Source of the DNA: Helicobacteraceae bacterium UBA6016
GTDB lineage: Bacteria; Campylobacterota; Campylobacteria; Campylobacterales; UBA6016
Assembly: GCA_002428055.1 (NCBI GenBank)
Contig: DIZY01000038.1
Location: forward strand, 1 to 36,866
Direction of reading: 5' to 3'
Length of the DNA: 36,866 nt
Part shown: in pieces, positions 32,576-36,866 of the stretch
How the letters are laid out: every line of letters begins with the position of its first letter
Numbering within the stretch: the stretch's first letter is position 1
Notes under the pieces: generated by a model
The model's database searches: none
Told to the model about the DNA's origin: nothing
What the model saw: only the letters and a program-made list of their open reading frames with translations
Program-made: the position numbers and the translations under genes

Positions 32576-33760
32576 ATGAGCGCAATAGTCACTTCAACCC
32601 AGTATACTGCCGCCCAGTCAATCAAAACATCCGCACAAACACAGAGTGCGTCCACATCGTTTGATGAAGAGCTGAAAAAAGCAACGGACACGCAAACATC
32701 GACGGCAAGTAAAACCCCAAAAGAGATAATCGCAGAATATAGAGCTATGCCCGGCGGTGACGGCCTACTTCCGGAGGGTGGTCTTGAGGCGCATATTGCA
32801 AATTTTACCAAAAAGCATGAAGAGGAGTTCAAAAAAGATTATCCTCTTTATGAAAAATACAAAGATGTTTTCACCCCAAAATACAGCAACTACACAAGGC
32901 AAAAAGCGGAGAGCCTAGCTAGAGAGCTAAATGCACAGTTTCCGGAGTACAAAAGCCTGCATCAAAAAGCTTATTACGGCGGCACCGAGGAAGACATGGA
33001 CAAATTCAACGAGTACAGGCTTGATTATCAAGCTTACAACAGGTATTTGCACGAAAAACATGACCTTGATATGGGGCTAGGGATGTCTTACGGCACCGAG
33101 GGTTCAAGGGCGTACAACTACGCCGTATACGAACAGCTAGAAAACGGCGTAAGTCTAGCTGAGGCTACCGAGATGGCGGCTTCCGTGGCTGTCGAGTTTG
33201 GCGGGCGTGAGGCTAATAATTTTCAGATGATGGGCTTTATGGGCTACCCTGACAATATGGCAGAGGCTATGGCAACAAGCGATGGCGACAAGGAGATCCA
33301 CTACGACACCCAGATAGACCTGAGAGATAGTGGGATAAATCACAATTTTGCATACACCAACTACGAGGTCTTGTTCGGAACCGACAAAGAGGGGATAAAG
33401 CGAAGACTCTCTTATGAGCTTGACCTGTATAAATTTTTGACCGAAAATACGGCTTTGGTAGATCAAAAAGTGAAAGAGTTAAAAGAGCGCTCACCTGAGT
33501 GGTATGAGTTTAAGCACGGCGATGAAGATTATGCAAAAAATCTACAAGAGAGTTTTCAAAACAGCTACGATGTAGCCCAGTTTGCAAAAAACATATTTGA
33601 CAAGTACGGCGACAGCATATTCAAAAAAGACGCAAGCCACACAAACCAAGAGCTCGCCCAAAAAGCCGAAATGACAAAAAATAAAATCAAAAGCTCCGAG
33701 GAGCAGGGGAGTGCCGCTAAAACTGAAAAAAGTGTGTTAGAGGCGTTGATACAGCTTTGA
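32576..33760 (+). CDS. Unknown soluble protein, cysteine-free, with Ser/Thr/Gln-rich N-terminus
   Basis: A 394-residue protein that I do not recognise. There is no classical signal peptide and no membrane segment. The first ~50 residues are low-complexity (Ser, Thr, Ala, Gln; SAIVTSTQYTAAQSIKTSAQTQ), then mostly helical, acidic-aromatic sequence with Tyr-rich stretches (EYRLDYQAYNRYLHEKHDL) and a charged helical tail. No cysteine is present. This composition recalls proteins exported through the flagellar or type I route, but nothing proves secretion. It has a ribosome site (AAGG) 7 bases before the ATG and its own short intergenic region. A real gene by length, codon pattern and ribosome site. 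Confidence 0.8.
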   Translation: MSAIVTSTQYTAAQSIKTSAQTQSASTSFDEELKKATDTQTSTASKTPKEIIAEYRAMPGGDGLLPEGGLEAHIANFTKKHEEEFKKDYPLYEKYKDVFTPKYSNYTRQKAESLARELNAQFPEYKSLHQKAYYGGTEEDMDKFNEYRLDYQAYNRYLHEKHDLDMGLGMSYGTEGSRAYNYAVYEQLENGVSLAEATEMAASVAVEFGGREANNFQMMGFMGYPDNMAEAMATSDGDKEIHYDTQIDLRDSGINHNFAYTNYEVLFGTDKEGIKRRLSYELDLYKFLTENTALVDQKVKELKERSPEWYEFKHGDEDYAKNLQESFQNSYDVAQFAKNIFDKYGDSIFKKDASHTNQELAQKAEMTKNKIKSSEEQGSAAKTEKSVLEALIQL

Positions 33761-33810
33761 AATTGGTAGACAATTTGGTCTTGTGCTCCTGTCGTGATGA
33801 GAATGTTTGA

Positions 33811-33816
33811 TATAAT
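33811..33816 (+). promoter_or_regulatory. TGA-TATAAT extended -10 of the antitoxin/toxin pair
   Basis: TATAAT preceded by TGA forms an extended -10, 28 bases before the antitoxin ATG at 33844. Confidence 0.5.
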
Positions 33817-33843
33817 CAAAAAAACAAATCGTAGGTCAAAAAG

Positions 33844-34101
33844 ATGTTAACGCTAAATATTGATAATCCGACAGTTGAAAACTACTTTCACCAAAGCGCC
33901 GATGAGATATATAAAGTGCTAGAGTCAATAGCCCTAAGCAAAGCTCGTTTGGTATCTACGGAAAACGCAATGCCGCAAGCCGCTGTAGATATAATGCGGG
34001 ATGTGGAAGCGTACCGCAGAGGCGAGCTAAAAACCGTGCCGTTTGAAGAAGGTTTAGCGGAGATGAGGCAAAAACTCGTCAGTAAATATGAAAATCAATA
34101 A
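33844..34101 (+). CDS. Type II antitoxin-like protein (partner of a frameshifted RelE/ParE toxin)
   Basis: An 85-residue protein with a short N-terminal strand (MLTLNIDNPTVENYF), a helical middle and an acidic/basic C-terminal helix (EEGLAEMRQKLVSKY), the usual layout of antitoxins next to RelE/ParE toxins. Its last 14 bases overlap the toxin start. The conserved overlap and the toxin remnant give the assignment; by itself the sequence would be weak evidence. The toxin is broken, so the antitoxin may survive as a relic or as protection against related toxins. Confidence 0.7.
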   Translation: MLTLNIDNPTVENYFHQSADEIYKVLESIALSKARLVSTENAMPQAAVDIMRDVEAYRRGELKTVPFEEGLAEMRQKLVSKYENQ

Positions 34102-34367
34102 AAGCAAACGCTTTAACGAAAATCTTTACACTATTTTGGATTTTATTGCCGCTGATAGCTTAAGCAGGGCGTTAAAATTTGGCGACGAGCTAGAAAAAGA
34201 GATTTATTCACTTTGCGACAATCCATACCGAATGCAGAAAATCTATTCATTTTAACGACGAAAATATCAGGGATTTGATATTTATGGGATATGTGGTTCC
34301 TTATCTTGTGGGTAAAGTGCGTGATGAGATATTAGTGCCGGTGATTGTTAATCGGAATTTGTGGTAG
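34088..34367 (+). pseudogene. Frameshifted RelE/ParE-family toxin
   Basis: The first frame from ATG 34088 reads MKINKSKRFNENLYTILDFI...DNPYRM and stops at 34253-34255 after 55 codons. The next frame continues with RKSIHFNDENIRDLIFMGYVVPYLV and ends VNRNLW-stop at 34367. Together they make a complete ~92-residue toxin of the type ending in '(F)NRNLW'. The frames join if one base (probably the A at 34236) is removed, so a single-base insertion near 34235-34237 inactivated it, unless the base is a sequencing error. Confidence 0.8.
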
Positions 34368-34405
34368 GTGTGAATGTAGAAGATTGTTTTTGTGTAGTTT
34401 ATTAA

Positions 34406-34825
34406 TTATTTGATAGAAGCTAAGAGATTATTGAGCGGCTCCTTTTTGATAGTTCTGTATATGTCATAATCACTATCTATCGTCAAAATATCCTTGATAT
34501 TCAGCTTTTCACTTGCGACAATGAGCGAGCTATCCGCCAAATCCATCGGCACATCCATATATTTTTCGCTGAGGGCTATGATGCGTTTGATGTCGCCTGA
34601 AAGCGTCTGATATATGCTCACGGCTCCAAGGTCTAGCCACTTCAAAAAATCTATTTGCGTTTTGATATTAAAATCCAGCATATGCGACACCTCGGTAATG
34701 ACAGGCCATGTCGTCACTAGCTCACCCTCATACCCGCTCAAAAACTTCACCACTTTTTTATGATACTTATCGCTTTTGTCAAAAAGAGCAATCATCGGTC
34801 CCGCATCAATGAGCGTTTTTTGCAT
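34406..34825 (-). CDS. vapC: PIN-domain ribonuclease toxin, VapC-like
   Basis: A 139-residue protein from ATG 34825 (MQKTLIDAGPMIALFD), the start that overlaps the antitoxin end by 20 bases; the longer frame lies inside the antitoxin gene. PIN acidic residues are visible: D8 in LIDAG, the Glu in VITEVSHML, the Asps in DLADSSLIVASE, and ILTIDSDYDIY near the end. VapC toxins cut specific RNAs, often initiator tRNA; the target here is unknown. The partner is the ribbon-helix-helix antitoxin just upstream. Confidence 0.88.
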   Translation of the reverse strand: MQKTLIDAGPMIALFDKSDKYHKKVVKFLSGYEGELVTTWPVITEVSHMLDFNIKTQIDFLKWLDLGAVSIYQTLSGDIKRIIALSEKYMDVPMDLADSSLIVASEKLNIKDILTIDSDYDIYRTIKKEPLNNLLASIK

Positions 34826-35060
34826 GCAGCTTCTCTTTGAGTTTTTCTTTGTAGTTCGCAGATAGTGAGCCATCCCCACTACCGTACTTGCCGAACATCT
34901 CTTTGCCCAGCGTATAAGCCGTCTGCTTTTTGGCTTCCTCTTTGTTTTCAAAATAAAAAAGCAGAGCGTCTTTGACTACTTGTGATTTTGGCTGATGTTC
35001 GCTTTTGGCGAAGCTATCTAGTCTATGCTCTAGCTCATCCGTGAGTCTGACCGTTAGCAT
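34806..35060 (-). CDS. Ribbon-helix-helix antitoxin, VapB-like
   Basis: An 84-residue protein from ATG 35060 with a GAGG ribosome site. N-terminal ribbon-helix-helix: MLTVRLTDELEHRLDSFAKSEHQPKSQVVKDALLFYFE (CopG/Arc type), then a toxin-binding C-terminal tail (GKYGSGDGSLSANYKEKLKEKLHAKNAH). It should bind the tandem palindromes right upstream and neutralise the PIN toxin encoded next. The longer open frame upstream (to 35156) runs through the operator and is not likely translated. Confidence 0.88.
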   Translation of the reverse strand: MLTVRLTDELEHRLDSFAKSEHQPKSQVVKDALLFYFENKEEAKKQTAYTLGKEMFGKYGSGDGSLSANYKEKLKEKLHAKNAH

Positions 35061-35077
35061 TTTGAGCCTCCGTTTTT

Positions 35078-35105
35078 TTGTAATACGGTATTGTAATACG
35101 GTATT
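35078..35105 (-). promoter_or_regulatory. Tandem palindromic operator of the VapBC-like pair
   Basis: TTGTAATACGGTA is repeated directly at 35078-35090 and 35091-35103. Each repeat forms the palindrome AATAC-G-GTATT (35082-35092 and 35095-35105). Their spacing of 13 bases and position 18-45 bases upstream of the antitoxin ATG fit an autoregulatory site bound by two ribbon-helix-helix dimers. Confidence 0.7.
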
Positions 35106-35167
35106 TTTTAAAGTGCTTTTAAATAAAATGGAAAAACTTAATAATTTAAAAATCATAACGGGAATAT

Positions 35168-36866
35168 ATGTACAAAATAGAATGGTCTAGGGACAATAAA
35201 AATTTACCAATATTAAATGATTTTGCTAAAGATAGCATAATACCTCCAAGGCCTGTTTTTTTTGAAGAACTTGATTTGCTAGGGTTTAATGAGCACTTTA
35301 AATATCCTAGTTCTGAAGAGCCATTAATGTGGGCTATAGGGAGAGATTATTATTGCAATAGTGTCAAGGTAGCACGAGCAGTTGGTGGTGACATAAATAA
35401 TGCGCCTGTATTAGAAATTTATCAAGACGGTGTTGAGCTTCAGCCAATTGATATTGATATGTTGATAAAAATCAATAAAAGCAAAATCGAAGTTCTTAAA
35501 AATGAAGCTATAGAATTTACCAAAAAAGTTTATAAAGATTATGAGAAGAAAGTTGATTTTTTTATCGTAGCTTTTAGTGGCGGAAAAGACTCGCAAGTAT
35601 TACTAGACTTAGCAACAATCGCATTAGAGCCAGAACAGTACAAAGTAATTTTTACTGATACTACAATGGAACTACCACATACTTATGAAACAGTGCAAAA
35701 AACAGAAAAACACTATAAAAATATTTATAAAGATTTTAAGGTTACAAGTGTAAGAAATCCAAATGATGCCGAACATCTTTGGAAAACTTTTGGTAGCCCA
35801 TCAATGAATTTTAGATGGTGTTGTAGTGTTTATAAAACATCACCAGTAATGAACTATTTAAAAAGTATAAACAATAATAAAATACCAAAAATTATACTTT
35901 ACAATGGTGTTAGAGCCGAAGAAAGTAGTCAAAGGGCTGAACACGCAAGAATTGCACATGGCGTCAAACACCAATCTCAAACCAATATAGAAGTTATAAA
36001 ATATTGGAATGATTTTGAGGTTTATTTATACTTGTTTTATGCTGGTATTAAACCGAACAGTGGCTATCGTTTAGGTTTTGACAGAATGGGATGCAGTATT
36101 TGTCCATTAGCAAAAAGCAAAAATGACTTTATGGTTAAAAAAGTTGCTCCTGAATTAGCCAAGAAATTTATTGATATTGTAATTGAAGATTCAAAAAGAT
36201 TACATATTAAAGATATAGATGACTATGTTCGGGATGGTGCTTGGAAAAGAAGAAATGAAAATAATAATGATGTAGAATCTATTGTGCAATTTAGTGAACA
36301 TAATAAAGAACTTGTAATAAATTTAACAAACTCAAAAGAAAATCTTTTTGAATGGTTAAAAGTTTTAGGTGATTACAAAGTAAGTAAACAAAATAATCAT
36401 ATTGATGTAAACATTGATAATCAGATTACTAATATTAGTTATACATTTTCAGAAAACAGTATAAATTTAAAAACTAACGAAAGCAATATTTCTAATTTAA
36501 GTCATATTAAGAGAATTGCATATAAAACTAATTATTGTATTCACTGTGGAAGTTGCGAAGCAGAGTGCCCAACAGGTGCATTAAGTGTTTTTCCGAAAGT
36601 TCAAGTAGGTAGTGACTTATGTATTCATTGTAACAAATGTTTAGATTTTCATGAGAAAGGATGTGTAATGGCAGATGTTTCTGTGGCTAAAATAAATCAA
36701 GGCAATGTAAATATTTTAAAAGGCTTTGGTAAATATCAGAATTTTGCAATGCAAAGTGATTGGTTGAATGAATTTATAACTAATCAAAATTGGTTTGAGA
36801 ATAATACTCTGGGGGTAAAGCAAATACCCGCGATGGTAGCATGGATGAAAGAAGCAGAATTGCTTA
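35168..36866 (+). CDS. PAPS-reductase/DndC-like PP-loop protein fused to 4Fe-4S ferredoxin and DUF4007-like region (runs off right edge)
   Basis: Open for 566 codons from ATG 35168 to the window end. The PP-loop SGGKDS (137-142) of the PAPS-reductase/adenine nucleotide alpha-hydrolase superfamily is followed by FTDTTMELPHTYE, RWCCSVYK (C218, C219), NGVRAEES and MGCSICPLAKS (C309, C312), the cysteine arrangement of DndC-type proteins that hold an iron-sulfur cluster. Residues 450-505 are a two-cluster ferredoxin domain (C457, C460, C463, C467; C485, C488, C491, C499). The last ~45 residues (SDWLNEFITN...NTLGVKQIPAMVAWMKEAELL) resemble the start of DUF4007. Such proteins belong to BREX type 4 (BrxP) or phosphorothioation-related systems. 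Codon use is far more AT-rich than the neighbours, a sign of transfer. Confidence 0.85.
   Translation, partial: MYKIEWSRDNKNLPILNDFAKDSIIPPRPVFFEELDLLGFNEHFKYPSSEEPLMWAIGRDYYCNSVKVARAVGGDINNAPVLEIYQDGVELQPIDIDMLIKINKSKIEVLKNEAIEFTKKVYKDYEKKVDFFIVAFSGGKDSQVLLDLATIALEPEQYKVIFTDTTMELPHTYETVQKTEKHYKNIYKDFKVTSVRNPNDAEHLWKTFGSPSMNFRWCCSVYKTSPVMNYLKSINNNKIPKIILYNGVRAEESSQRAEHARIAHGVKHQSQTNIEVIKYWNDFEVYLYLFYAGIKPNSGYRLGFDRMGCSICPLAKSKNDFMVKKVAPELAKKFIDIVIEDSKRLHIKDIDDYVRDGAWKRRNENNNDVESIVQFSEHNKELVINLTNSKENLFEWLKVLGDYKVSKQNNHIDVNIDNQITNISYTFSENSINLKTNESNISNLSHIKRIAYKTNYCIHCGSCEAECPTGALSVFPKVQVGSDLCIHCNKCLDFHEKGCVMADVSVAKINQGNVNILKGFGKYQNFAMQSDWLNEFITNQNWFENNTLGVKQIPAMVAWMKEAELL

Noticed and set aside
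34826..34951. Longer N-terminus for the PIN toxin
   Set aside because: The extra 42 residues are the antitoxin gene read in another frame and are highly basic; ATG 34825 gives the standard PIN start.
35078..35103. CRISPR-like repeat
   Set aside because: Only two adjacent 13-base copies without spacers; they fit an operator.
35061..35156. Longer N-terminus for the ribbon-helix-helix antitoxin
   Set aside because: It would translate through the tandem operator; ATG 35060 has a GAGG site and begins the canonical MLTVRL strand.
35411..35596. 61-codon minus-strand open frame
   Set aside because: It lies within the PAPS-reductase-like gene, and the Phe/Ile-rich content reflects AT-rich reversed sequence.

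Overview
The window looks like a chromosomal segment of a sulfur-oxidising member of the Campylobacterota (the former Epsilonproteobacteria; Sulfurovum-, Sulfuricurvum- or Sulfurimonas-like). The evidence is a soxXYZAB thiosulfate-oxidation cluster with a monoheme SoxA, kinases with the H-box form common in this phylum (AHxW[RK]QPLNAL), an OprD-type porin, a short ComEC and moderate GC content by eye. I cannot name genus or species. No tRNA, rRNA, insertion sequence or CRISPR array was seen.

Layout. 1-2897 (minus): tamA and the 5' part of tamB, outer-membrane assembly. 2962-6715 (minus): a three-gene signalling operon of membrane histidine kinase, Rcp1/CheY-like regulator and receiver-kinase hybrid. 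6785-9655 (plus): a periplasmic Cache-like sensor, an OmpR-type regulator and a histidine kinase, all overlapping. 9662-11035 (minus): an FAD/NAD(P) disulfide-oxidoreductase-family protein, divergent from sox. 11036-11344: a 309-base divergent control region holding a ~129-base imperfect inverted repeat and two shorter palindromes. 11345-16603 (plus): soxXYZAB, then translationally coupled DUF302-like and periplasmic DsrE-like genes. 16673-19046 (plus): porin, thioredoxin-fold protein and a second periplasmic DsrE-like protein. 19020-21730 (minus): comEC-like and dnaB. 21787-24539: an accessory patch with an orphan antitoxin-like gene, a small HTH regulator and, divergent from it, an EcoRI-family adenine methylase coupled to a DUF262-HNH nuclease. 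24555-30805: dipeptide epimerase, a class I methyltransferase, then pgm and glgB (glycogen metabolism). 30865-32397: a PAS histidine kinase sitting between the end of glgB and a short degenerate copy of that end. 32576-33760: a cysteine-free protein of unknown function. 33844-35060: a toxin-antitoxin pair whose toxin is frameshifted, and a VapBC-type pair with tandem palindromic operators. 35168 to the right edge: an AT-rich gene, cut by the window, for a PAPS-reductase/DndC-like PP-loop domain fused to a two-cluster ferredoxin domain and the start of a DUF4007-like region.

How it works together. The sox genes plus DUF302, DsrE and thioredoxin-fold proteins look like a periplasmic sulfur-handling unit with its own porin. 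The two signalling operons next to it may feed environmental information, but a link to sox is only positional. The most interesting accessory material is the methylase/DUF262-HNH pair with its repeat-rich divergent operator region, a candidate restriction-type defence unit, and the right-edge PAPS-reductase fusion, which probably opens a defence island of BREX type 4 or phosphorothioation (Dnd/Ssp) character outside the window.
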